The translations under genes were made by a program, and so were the position numbers. A stretch of DNA of 64,000 bases from Incurvaria masculella (Eukaryota; Arthropoda; Insecta; Lepidoptera; Incurvariidae), in NCBI GenBank assembly GCA_946894095.1, contig OX335645.2, forward strand, positions 13,291,001-13,355,000, written 5' to 3'. Position 1 is the stretch's first letter. Each line of letters begins with the position of its first letter. Shown here piece after piece: positions 1 to 9,339 of this stretch. The notes beneath the pieces were generated by a model, which saw only the letters and a program-made list of their open reading frames with translations, had not been told where the DNA came from and did not search any database.

Positions 1-340
1 CCACTGAAATATTTTAATAATTATTTGTCACTAAGCATTGTTATAACAATACAACTTTATTTTATCGATTAATGTGGATGTGATAATTCCGCCATATCTG
101 AAAATTTTCAATAAGTTTGATGCGTATAGCTACAAATATTCATCGTCTTACTTATCAGATAATGGCGCCATCTACATATTGTTAAAGATATACCGAGCGT
201 TTCGATTCACCTTAAGTTAGATTCGAGACAGACGTTTCGAAACCGGGATCAAACTAATTTTTGGTTATATGCATAGACATCGACATTGAAGCACTATCAG
301 ATTTTAAAACTAATCAGAACATTTTTAGGTCCCAAAGGTT
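1..340. other. AT-rich sequence without recognised features
   Basis: No open frame longer than a few dozen codons and no repeat that I recognise lie in this left edge of the window. Confidence 0.5.
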
Positions 341-411
341 GTCGGAAGCAGGATTCGAACATGCGACCTTTGGATTACATGTCCACTGCTCTACCGCTGA
401 GCTATCCCGAT
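341..411 (-). tRNA. tRNA-Thr(UGU)-like sequence, probably pseudogene or SINE head
   Basis: Read on the minus strand this gives a 71-nt cloverleaf-like sequence. It has an acceptor arm TCGGGA/TTCCGA, D arm GCTC..GAGC with box A TAGCTCAGCGGTAGAGC, and box B GTTCGAATCC. The anticodon loop CATGTAA has UGU (Thr) at the anticodon position. Defects are visible: A instead of the universal U33, a mismatch in the anticodon stem, one mismatch in the T stem and an unpaired first acceptor pair. No T-run terminator follows closely. It may be a decayed tRNA gene or the head of a tRNA-derived SINE. Confidence 0.5.
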
Positions 412-779
412 AATTACGTCAGCTAACTAATTTCTCAATTATATTTGAATACGCGATCTTTCCCATCTACTACTAGATCGCTCTGATTCTATGTACCTAT
501 GTAGATGATTCAATGTTAATGTCGTTTAACCTAAAATTAAGGATAACGGTAATGTCGGATCTTTAATTTATTATGAGGATCAAACAATAGGACTATTATA
601 TTTATCATTCTTAGCGGTGTTTCGACGGAGCGGTCGATCGGTCTTATTAGTGCAGATAAATCGTTTGTATCTAAGTATTACCATAAGCGAATAGAAAGTG
701 ATGGATTGATTGATTGAAAATTCTTCATTAAGCCACAAAAAAAAACAATTTACAAAATTAAGTATAGTGAAATAACAAC

Positions 780-1110
780 ATGAGTGGGGCGCAATGGCGG
801 GCTTATCCCTCGAAGAGATTTCTTCCAGCCGAAAGTGTTCTCGATTACATCAATAGCCTGTACAATGAACAGCCTATAAAGGAGCATTCCGTGGTACGGC
901 CGGTCGGGGGTCGTGCTCGGAGCGGATGTACGATACCGAGGGCGATAGTTCCACGCCTTCCCCAAATCCAATCAGCTATTGAATTAACTTCGGCCCGTGT
1001 GACACGAATACGAATTCATCCTATTCTCTCGTCAAATGTTTATCTTTCATTCGGAGCGAGCTCGGCACCGCTGCGCCGGATGTGATGGCGCTAGATGTGA
1101 TAGCTGGGCC
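780..1110. promoter_or_regulatory. moderately GC-rich island (candidate regulatory block)
   Basis: About 300 bp of near-balanced, CpG-containing sequence stands out from AT-rich flanks. Frames are open for about 100 codons on the plus strand and 73 on the minus, but neither has recognisable domains or splice borders, so I do not call a gene. An inverted repeat GCAATTACC / GGTAATTGC lies just to the right, near 1218-1255. Confidence 0.25.
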
Positions 1111-1325
1111 GGCTCACCTCTAGCCAACGAACTCATCTAGCCTTTCCCTGCACCTCTCGGCCACTCGGATCTGGGGCGAACGTGAGTGGCACAATACCCA
1201 TTATATTTCTCCGCCATCGGCAATTACCCTTCCGACCGTTATGACCGGTAATTGCTACATATATGTTGATCCTCACATAGGAGATAAAACCCTGCTGATC
1301 CGCAATTCCAATTGTTGTTTTATTA

Positions 1326-1435
1326 TGAAACTGGACATGAATAGCTATTACCAACTGTCATGAAACACACTACATGGGAACTAAGTGCCACGCTAGGACC
1401 TTCCTTTAACTGCCAGGCCACATTGTATATTATAA
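1326..1435 (-). mobile_element. SINE tail fragment (shared-body family)
   Basis: The sequence from ACTGGACATG through ACACACTACATGGGAACTA to the TTCCTT/CACATTG segment matches the 3' part of the full SINE at 48465-48846, in the same orientation but diverged. The head and most of the body are missing. Confidence 0.7.
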
Positions 1436-1530
1436 ATGCCATTTCCTAAATTTCTAGTTTAAGACGCGCGTGAAAAACACATAATAAAACAAGTGTTTGT
1501 TGTTAATCGTTTTCTGAATTGTTACTCGTA

Positions 1531-1690
1531 CTCAAATTAAGTCAGTCAGTCAGTCAGTCAGCGTGTTTGCGTCCACTGCTGGACATAACGCCTCTCCAAT
1601 CCTTCTCTAGTCCTCCCGGCCCTCAGCGGACTGCTTTCCGCTGACGCACTTGATGTCGTCTTCCCACCTGGCGGGTTTCTCAAATTAAGG
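1531..1690 (-). mobile_element. 5'-truncated RTE-type LINE 3' end with target-site duplication
   Basis: A 137-bp insert is bounded by an 11-bp direct repeat, CTCAAATTAAG, at 1531-1541 and 1679-1689. On the minus strand it encodes the end of an RTE-type polyprotein (an RWEDDIK-like motif followed by the usual CPAVDAN-type end, frame damaged) and then runs into a (TGAC)n tail, seen on the plus strand as GTCAGTCAGTCA. The duplication, extreme 5' truncation and tandem tail are classical for LINE retrotransposition. Confidence 0.85.
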
Positions 1691-2588
1691 TTGAGTTTAA
1701 TTTCTGTGCCATTTTAGTTTGGTGGATTAATTAAGTCCCTAGAACACGTCAGATTCAATTAAATAATTATTTTTACCATCGACAATGTTTTGACAGAAAA
1801 TAACTAGCAATAACTAGAAAACAGTAAGCTTTTGTAAAGGGCTAAATATTGTGCTAACTTCTGACAAAAGAACTCTGCTAGATACGAACAATTTATGCAA
1901 CATGTTAGTGAGCTTACGGCTTCCGGCCCACGATGTCGTACTTTCGCAACAGTAAGTTCGCAAACAATTATTTAAGTGCAGCAACGATATTCATCTAAGA
2001 ACATATGAAATTCACGTGTGTTTTTTTATTTACATCGTCGCTGTACAAACGGCATCCGTTTACGGCACCCACATACATTTTCCTTGCAAATTCCAATGCC
2101 TATACTGTGGTGCCGAGGGTGATGTGCTCTGTACATAATCTTTGACGATGCCTTCTTCGTTGGAGGCGAAATATGTCGGCCCAGCACGGCATAGCACACC
2201 GGGAAACCGTAAGTTTTTAAACCATTACATATGAATTTAGTTGTGCTGAAAAAAACTTGCCTTTCAAAATTCGAAGAAACTAATATAGGGTGTAAACGAT
2301 TGTCGATCCTTTTTTAAAACTAAGTAATTGTAAATTCTATATTGAAAACATTTTTCATGTTTTTTTTATGTTTGAATCGATAAAAACTCCTTAAACATTA
2401 TTTTTTACTTTAAATGTATTAAAATGTACTGTTTTGACAGTATTCAAATGCGAATATCTCGTAAATGACTGACTGGATTTTAATAAAGTTTTCACCATTT
2501 ATGATAACAGGTCGAAAACGCTATAAGTTTAAAAAAAAGGATCGACGGTCGTTTACATGACTCGATTTCCAATAATTATATGTGAATA

Positions 2589-2880
2589 CTAGCTGAGGTA
2601 CCCGGCTCCGCTCGGGTCAATGTCGTTTTAGATGGATATCGCGCTGAATTAATTTCTGGGTGGATTTTCTGGAGTTCCCATTTTCCTCCCCTATTTTACC
2701 CCCTTCGAGTTAGATTCGACTTATTTTCGCCACAAATGGTAGCGTATGTCCTTTTCCATGAGCCAGTCTATCTCTATACCGAAATTCATCACAATTGGTT
2801 CAGAGGCTTAGGCGTAAAAACGCAACAGACCGACAGATTTACTTTCTTTCACAAATAACTCCAACATAGTAGTAGTGGTG
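2589..2880 (-). mobile_element. non-autonomous Helitron-like element
   Basis: Read on the minus strand the element ends with a short hairpin (ACCCG / CGGGT stem, 2600-2617) followed about 8 nt later by CTAG and a T. This is the Helitron 3' hallmark, insertion between A and T with a terminal CTRR. The other end shows the usual sequence GACCGACAGATTTACTTTC seen near the start of this lepidopteran family. A relative sits at 7148-7433. It has no coding capacity. Confidence 0.6.
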
Positions 2881-3504
2881 TGTTCAGCAGGCGGTCCCTC
2901 TGCGACCACTTCGCCCGCATAGCCTCTCCCTCCGCACATATGCACGCTGTGTCTCGGCGTGAGCACATTATTCGATGTCCCGAAGCGTGTCGAATAGTGG
3001 TTCGGCTGCCAACGCACCTGGGCCGGGGCACGGCCGCCAGCCAACTCGATTGTGTCCGGCCGGGATGGGCATGTTTACATCTAGCCAAATACATCTATAA
3101 CTATCAACTCGCCTACGATTTCCGTTGTGAAATAAAGTTACACGGGGTTATGAAAATTTGAAGGTACCTTTAAAAAAAAATCATATCGTGTTACTTCATA
3201 AACTGAATCATTATGGACACAAAAGTATTGAATCGTAACATGTATAATGTGTATGTGAATGTGAAATATATATTTACATCTAGTGAATTTAGAGCCGATG
3301 GTATGGCCGCTTATCCACCTCTTTAATTAATTTATGAATATTTTTATGATAACTTTAGCTTAATATTTAAAAGTAATTCCGATAAAAGTTGTTTCATATT
3401 GATGCCAATAATAGTTTCCTCAATTATCGAGTTTTGAGATCATTAATGTTAGCATTTTTTATAGCTGCACTGGCATACTCTAGGTAATCTACAGAAAATT
3501 CAGG

Positions 3505-3835
3505 TCTACATCGCCAATATCTCCGCCCCCAATCTTCAACGCCAATTAGTGCTTCGCCAACATATACACCGCCAATATCTCCATCGCCGGCGAGGCATCT
3601 GCGGTCCGGCCGCAGATGCGTCTCCAGCGACGGAGCTGCGGCATATATCCAATCTTCAATATCTACATCGCTAATATCTCCTTCACCGGCTTGTCCCTGG
3701 CGACGGACCTGCGCCGGCGATGTAGATATGGGCGATGTACTTATATGTTGGCTATGCAGATATTGGCGAGGCAGATGGTGGCGATGCAGATATTGGCGAT
3801 GGACATATGGAGTACCGAAACGTCACACGATTTTA
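3505..3835. repeat. palindromic minisatellite built on GCCAATATCT units
   Basis: The left half carries repeated GCCAATATCTCC-type units (around 3512, 3570 and, as GCTAATATCTCC, 3670). The right half carries the inverse, AGATATTGGCGA, around 3767 and 3789 plus variants near 3725. Near the centre is a perfect hairpin, GCATCTGCGG/CCGCAGATGC (3595-3604 and 3610-3619). Apparent open frames here are low-complexity by-products of the repeat. Confidence 0.75.
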
Positions 3836-4320
3836 TATTATATTTATTTATTTATACTACACAGAATCTTATACTTAGAAGTCGAAGTTCAAGATAAAAA
3901 CGTAGAAATTATTTGTTTATTGTTATAAAATTTAACTTTTAGCTTAAACTTTTGTTTTATTTTAGACAATTCTATTGATGCCTTGTTATTTGATCTAATT
4001 TTAATGTTTGTGTCAAATATCCTGATATTGATCCCTATAAATGTATTATTGTATTTTAGTTATTACTATATTTTCTTGAATTTTTTTTTGACAATGCAAT
4101 ATTAATGCAATTGGAAGATGAACCTGGCCATGCGGTATGGTTTTCGTAATCCCCAAAATTATTTAAAAGCCCAGTGGCGTCATTGATACCTCTTAATTTA
4201 TAATTTACATTTTGATAGCATTGGAATAAATTTATTTGCTAAGATGTGTATTTTCATTCAAATATGAGTTTCATCTTTCGGAAGTATATTTGGAGACGTC
4301 TTATTTTTTTATTACAGTTA

Positions 4321-4392
4321 CTAGCAGCGGTAATCGGCTCCGCTTGGGACCACATTGAAAATAATTTATTTTTCAACATAAAAAAGCATATC
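4321..4392 (-). mobile_element. Helitron-like terminal fragment
   Basis: ACTAGCAGCGGTAATCGGCT followed by CCGCTTGGG is a diverged version of the terminal CTAG-plus-hairpin segment of the elements at 2589 and 7148, in the same orientation. It stops where the LINE at 4395 begins. Confidence 0.45.
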
Positions 4393-4394
4393 TT

Positions 4395-5608
4395 TTGGTA
4401 CTAAATTTAGTACCAAATCTCGATTTGGTACTAAATTGGGCTACGAGGTTTGGCCTTCTAGTCAATCCTTCTAAGTCGCAGGCAATCATTATTGGTACTC
4501 ACAAACTTCTAGCTAAGCTGAATCGAGACGAGCTACCTGATCTTTTATTCAATGGCACTGTCATTCGTTACGTTAAATGCGTGAAAAACCTGGGACTCAT
4601 GATCGACGAAACTCTTTCTTGGCAACCACAAGTTAGTCAAGTAAGCCGCAAAATGTTTGCTAGCATGCATACTCTGAAACTCTTAAAGAACTTTATTCCT
4701 TTCGCTACCAAAATTACGCTTGCACAATCCTTGCTTCTCCCTTTACTTGATTATGGTGACGTGTGCTATCTTGACCTCAATCAAGAGCTCCTTAACAAAC
4801 TCGACCGCCTCCTCAACGTGTGTATCCGTTACGTATTTGGGCTTCGTAAATTTGATCACATCTCTGAATTCCGAACTCGTCTTCAATGGCTCGATATTCG
4901 TCACCGTAGGAATACTCATGTCCTTTCACTTCTCTACAGCATCCTTAATGATCCCAATGCTCCCTCGTACCTTCGTAATCGGTTTTCATATCTTTGCTCA
5001 CATGGTATCCCACTTAGATCGACCGGCTCTTCGGTACTGGCCATTCCCTCGCACACATCCTCCACGTATTCAGACTCCTTTACAGTGCACGCTGCGAGGC
5101 AGTCGAATCAGCTACCTCCCCATTTACGAAATTCCCCCTCTATCAATGTTTTTAAAAAAGATCTCAAAGCTTATTTTCTGTCTTTATGATTTCTTTAATT
5201 TTCTCCCTCATACTTCTTTAAGTTTGTCAGTATTTATTTTTATTTTTTATTTCTTTTGCCAATATATATTTTTTTCTATTAATTATATTGTATTAAGTAT
5301 CATATTTTATTTATTTTTATAATATATATATATGTAGTATTTAGTATTTATTTATTGATATTTATGTAATTATATTTATGTACAGTTATATAAGTTATAT
5401 ATTTAAGTTTAAGTATAATGTATATTTGTTGTATATTGTGTAGGAATTATGTTTCCTCTAAAGCTATTTCTCCATAGTTACTACTCGCACTACTGCTCAC
5501 GATACCCAAAGGTAGACTGGTAGAAAATGCCTCCGGCATTTAGTTGTACCTTTTGCCCGAGTTTTTTTTTAGTGCAATAAACATATATAAATAAATAAAT
5601 AAATAAAT
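4395..5608 (+). mobile_element. 5'-truncated CR1/Jockey-type LINE, reverse transcriptase C-terminal region
   Basis: A 264-codon frame (4395-5189) encodes the end of a non-LTR reverse transcriptase: FGLLVNPSKSQAIIIG, then YVKCVKNLGLMIDETLSW (the KNLG-hxxD-x-x-L-x-W thumb motif), then LLPLLDYGDVCYLDLN. The family's typical end follows, with RSTGSSV, SFTVHAARQSNQLPPHLRN and a final FKKDLKAYFLSL. The 3' UTR runs to a tandem (AATA)n tail at about 5587-5608, as in CR1-like elements. The catalytic palm (FADD) is missing by 5' truncation. The frame is intact to its stop, suggesting a fairly young insertion. The junction at 4393-4435 carries direct and inverted copies of TTTGGTACTAAAT. Confidence 0.9.
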
Positions 5609-5929
5609 CTTTCAAGCGGTAACGAACTATACAAATCAAAAAATTTATTGAAATAAGCTGGGTGGTATTGGAGATTAACATGTACGAACATAGTGACACG
5701 TGATTTTTATCGTTAAAGTTTATTAAATAAAGAAAAGATACAGAGAAACTCCATAAGGTCCCTTATGGCCAATATTCATTTTCAAGGTCTAGATGAGTCT
5801 ATTCTCATCCGAATTCCCGGTTTCATATACATTGGCAAAAAAACGGAACAATTTCCAAAGGAACCATTTACCTGCCGAGATGGTTTCTCCAATATGAAGC
5901 GAGCGAGGGTTCACGTATCTTGCCCCGTC

Positions 5930-6230
5930 TCTAACAACACACGCCCCCCACCTTCCGAGCGAACAATATTTTGCTCGGCTTCCGCCGATATCGTTTTATT
6001 CAAATACGATATGGCCGACCCGCGCCTGGAGCCGCCGCGGACCCGGTCGGAGGGCTCCTCAAAGAATCAAATTGCATAATATACATATTGAAATTGTCCC
6101 ACTCAAAGCACTTTTGCATGGCGGCACGCGTGCCGGCCGCCGCCCCGCTCACCCGCCCGCCCGCATGCAGGACCCGGCGGGCGCGGCGGCGGGCGCTTCT
6201 CGGCCGAACCGACGCCGGAAGGGATTTTAT
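5930..6230. promoter_or_regulatory. GC/CpG-rich island
   Basis: About 300 bp dominated by CpG-rich sequence (ATATGGCCGACCCGCGCC at its left part, then long CCGCC/GCGGGCG runs) in an AT-rich setting. Several frames are open only because stop codons are rare in GC-rich DNA, and no splice borders or domains are seen. The ATATGGCCGAC motif recurs in the island near 21.08 kb. A promoter, enhancer or noncoding-transcript start is possible. Confidence 0.3.
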
Positions 6231-6689
6231 CGTCAAATATGCCTTTCAAAAACTTGCTTTTACGATTGAAATTGATGATCCAGCAACGATCGTGGGACCG
6301 TTTTATTATCCAATGCAAACAATAGCGGGACGAAATGTCTTAGTCGTGTAAAGATGTATATCTCATAGAAAGTGGAATGTGTTGTAATTAAATATTACTA
6401 TTGTCCAATTCAATAATTTTGTCTTTACTAGCGTAAATCTCTTACCATTTTTTATATTAAAAAAAATTACAAAAAAAAACCGAATTCAAAGAAAAACCCC
6501 TAAAAAGTAAGAAATAATTACCATTCTTGAAGTTACGATTTTTGTCATTTTTCGAGTCGGCGTCAGCCGGGCACGCACTGTGCCAGTCAAGAGAACCTTG
6601 GCTACCTTGGCCCACACCGACTATTTTTTTTAATTTTTTTTTATGAATCTGTACTAATTTGTACAATAAAAAAAGAATATTCGAAATCA

Positions 6690-6960
6690 GTTAGCGTTAT
6701 ATTGAGTTATTCATCCATTTGTCGCGCACATACTTAATACACATTTCAAGATTTTTATGATTTTCTCATGGATATCATTGTCAGAACTAAACCAAATTGA
6801 AATCGGATCATACGGGAAGCACCAGCTTTCAAATAAAAAAATAATCATCAAAATCGGTTCACCCAGGCGAATGTTCTGAGGTAACAAACATAAAAAAAAA
6901 TATTAAAAAAATACAGTCGAATTGAGGACCTCCTCCTTTTTTTAAGTCGGTTAACGAACG
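6690..6960. mobile_element. lepidopteran dispersed repeat fragment
   Basis: The AAAATCGGTTCA segment, the AGTCGAATTGAGGACCTCCT segment and the ending AAGTCGGTTAA are familiar from a dispersed lepidopteran repeat. The reverse of the last piece recurs near 42.29-42.33 kb (TTAACCGACTTCGAAAAAAG then GAAGAGGTTCTCAATTCG). Confidence 0.55.
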
Positions 6961-7147
6961 GTTAAGAATGCATGCAGATTCAGTACTTATATAGTTACAG
7001 CTTAGCCAAATAATATATTAACACTTAACTGTATTATTACAATTAGAAAAAAAATAATATCAGTAAACAAGATAACATCGATATAGTAAAGAAAGCACAA
7101 ATACAAAAATGCTGTTTCCTGAAAAATATCATCTTATATAAATAATG

Positions 7148-7433
7148 CTAGCTGAGGTACCCGGCTCCGCTCGAGTCAATGTCGTATCAGACTGATATCA
7201 GGCTGAACTTAACAACTTATGTAGTATAAGTTTCACAAACTTTCATATCCATTTCACATTTCACATCCACATTTCCCATCCACATTTCCCTTTGAGTCTA
7301 ATTTTCGCACCAAAAGGCAGCCCATGTCCTATCCCAAGGTCCATAGTCTCTCAATGCAAAATTTTATAAAAAATCGATTAGCGGTTTGCAACCGACAGAC
7401 ATAGTTACTTTCGAATTTATAATAATAGTATGG
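7148..7433 (-). mobile_element. non-autonomous Helitron-like element
   Basis: Same family as 2589-2880: on the minus strand a hairpin (ACCCG / CGAGT, one mismatch) is followed by CTAG at 7148-7151. The far end is the typical CGAATTTATAATAATAGTAT boundary. The interior is short, AT-rich and noncoding. Confidence 0.6.
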
Positions 7434-7499
7434 ATTTTGGCACGTCGGTAAAAATAAATTTCCCTTACACGATAAATCCGTTACGATAATATCCTCCTG

Positions 7500-7975
7500 T
7501 GTAATACGATTTTCTTATTTTTCAACAACGGAATATGTATTTGCAAATACGTTCTTACATGGCCATCGTGTACAGGACAACAACGTAAAAGAAAGTAATG
7601 TTCGTATAACTGTGAAGAATCGGAGGTCAGATAAATCTGACCTCAACTGTACGAGCACGAGAGGTCGACCACTCGATGTTTTTCGCAAATAAGGCCTGAT
7701 GATTGATGTTCTTTGTACATTTCCATACGATTGTTCATGTCTAGGTATTAGTGGTACGTATGAATGTTTCAAGATTCATAATGACTAGGGAAAACACACC
7801 CACAAAATGTTGCTTCATCGATTTCGAAGTAACATTTTCATAAACAACAGTGAATTCTAAACTAAAAGCTTATACATAGTTGAAAATAACTATCGATATA
7901 AAATATCCAAATCATTTATTGAAATTATGAGCATAGCTTCATTGAACTGAACGAAAGCATAGAGAAAATGTCATT
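7500..7975. other. intergenic sequence, nothing recognised
   Basis: An 85-codon minus-strand frame lies here (7515-7772) but shows no domain, splice border or codon bias; it is probably chance. Confidence 0.5.
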
Positions 7976-8520
7976 GCCGTTTCCACCAATTTTTCATACA
8001 ATGCGATGGTACCAACTCGGGTGGCCATAACCAAGGGGACCTACAGTTTTAAATGGATGCCGAACCATATCATTTTTTATGCCGATAATGAGCATATTTT
8101 ATAGGAGCAAATTTTATGTAACTCATAATATACTATATGATCTTTTGATGCAAAAACAATTATCATCGTTAGTAGCGGCGTAACGGCTGTTCTATTCTTT
8201 TTCGAAGAGCACGGGTTTGAAACCCGAGGATAACTCTTATTTCGCACTTATCTGAGATTTAAATATGCATTTCATTGAGGATGCCTTTATTTTTAATAAC
8301 TAGATATGGGTGGCTTATGTAACACTAACTTCTATTACATTAGCCAAACACACAGAATTTCCGTTAAAATGTGCCTCGCTACATTCCTTATTTGCACGGC
8401 CACGTTGGAACTAAGGTTGAAGCGAAAATTAAAATTCTCCGCGTTCCATCTAGTTCAATAGGTCCTGGCGTGGTACCAAGTTACCATGAGGTGTGTTATA
8501 GTAGGTACATTACAGTAGGT
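7975..8520. mobile_element. overlapping decayed SINE fragments, both orientations
   Basis: The 7995-8075 segment (ACAATGCGATGGTACCAACT, CGAACCAT) matches the minus-strand SINE body. The 8340-8410 segment is another minus-strand tail piece, and 8410-8500 (GAAGCGAAAATTAAAATTC..GGTCCTGGCGTGGTACCAAG) is a plus-strand body piece. A tRNA box-B-like CGGGTTTGAAACCCG lies at about 8210-8224. The full SINE at 8521 was inserted next to this debris. Confidence 0.6.
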
Positions 8521-8911
8521 CAGCCTCAGTGGCCCAGTGGCGCGAGACTTCGGCGATCGCTCTCCGAAGTTAAGCAACGCTGGGTCCGGTCTGGTCTTGG
8601 ATGGGTGACCATTAGACCGTTGAGAGAGGCTGGCCGTGGTTCGGATTCCACGTTAAGCTGTAGGTCCCCTTCCTTACTTACTAGGTGGTAGGGTTTATCC
8701 CGCCCGGGTTGGTACCATCGCATTGGATGAACGATGGTCGAAGCGGCAATGAAAATTGTCCGTGTTTTCCATCCAGTTCAATGTAGCCGTGCAATATAAG
8801 GAAGGTCCCTGGCATGGCACCTAGTTCCCATGTGGTGTGTTGGGCTAATACCATGACAGAACTTGTGGTATTAGCCATCCATGTCCAGTCACATAAAAAA
8901 AAAAAAAAAAA
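8521..8911 (+). mobile_element. full-length 5S-rRNA-derived SINE
   Basis: The first ~115 nt resemble 5S rRNA: GAAGTTAAGCAACGCTGGGT is the box A region, followed by TTGGATGGGTGACC, the box C region of the internal RNA polymerase III promoter. A ~240-nt unrelated body follows (TAGGTCCCCTTCCTTACTTA, CATCGCATTGGATGAACGAT, GTGTTTTCCATCCAGTTCAA, TTAGCCATCCATGTCCAGTC), then a 16-17 nt A-run. Such 5S-headed SINEs (SINE3 class) move with LINE enzymes. It is nearly identical to the copy at 48465-48846, so the family was active recently. Confidence 0.88.
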
Positions 8912-9009
8912 GGTGTGGTATTAGCAATCCAAATCCAAATTGAACAATTGAAAAAGTCTGTGTGTGAATTAAGAATACATAAACGTTGCCGTGTTGATCC
9001 CTAAGTGAA

Positions 9010-9330
9010 TTCTTCATCCGACGTGACAGCTCGTCGGTTGCGGGTCAGCGCATTGCGGTTGCCACGGCTCCATTTGTCTTCGTGCGCCGGCGAGTCGAGG
9101 GTGTGCAGCACTCATTATCTCAAGTAATCAAGTGGCGGCGACACGGCCGCGCGTGCGCCTCATAACAACCACCTCACGAGCTCGTTCCAACCTCCGCCTC
9201 CACCCCCGCCCGGCCGCCACGCCGCCGCCGCCCCGGCTCGGCGAAGATGACGCGCGGAGAAAATTACTCGCGAAATGATTAGTGTCCTCTATCGCGAACT
9301 TTATCTGCGACGCGTAATCTATACCGGTCT
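9010..9330. promoter_or_regulatory. GC/CpG-rich island
   Basis: A block of very GC-rich, CpG-rich sequence (GCGGCGACACGGCCGCGCGT; pyrimidine-rich CTCCGCCTCCACCCCCGCCC) is followed by TCGCGAAATGATTAGTGTCC. No gene structure is seen on either strand. It belongs to the series of islands spread over the left two-thirds of the window. Confidence 0.3.
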
Positions 9331-9339
9331 TCACGAAGT

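Noticed and set aside
3616..3928. Trp/Arg-rich frames at 3616-3928
   Set aside because: Translated minisatellite repeat units.
8521..8640. Genuine 5S rRNA gene
   Set aside because: Only the promoter half resembles 5S rRNA; the sequence continues into a SINE body and A tail, and a second copy has the same structure.
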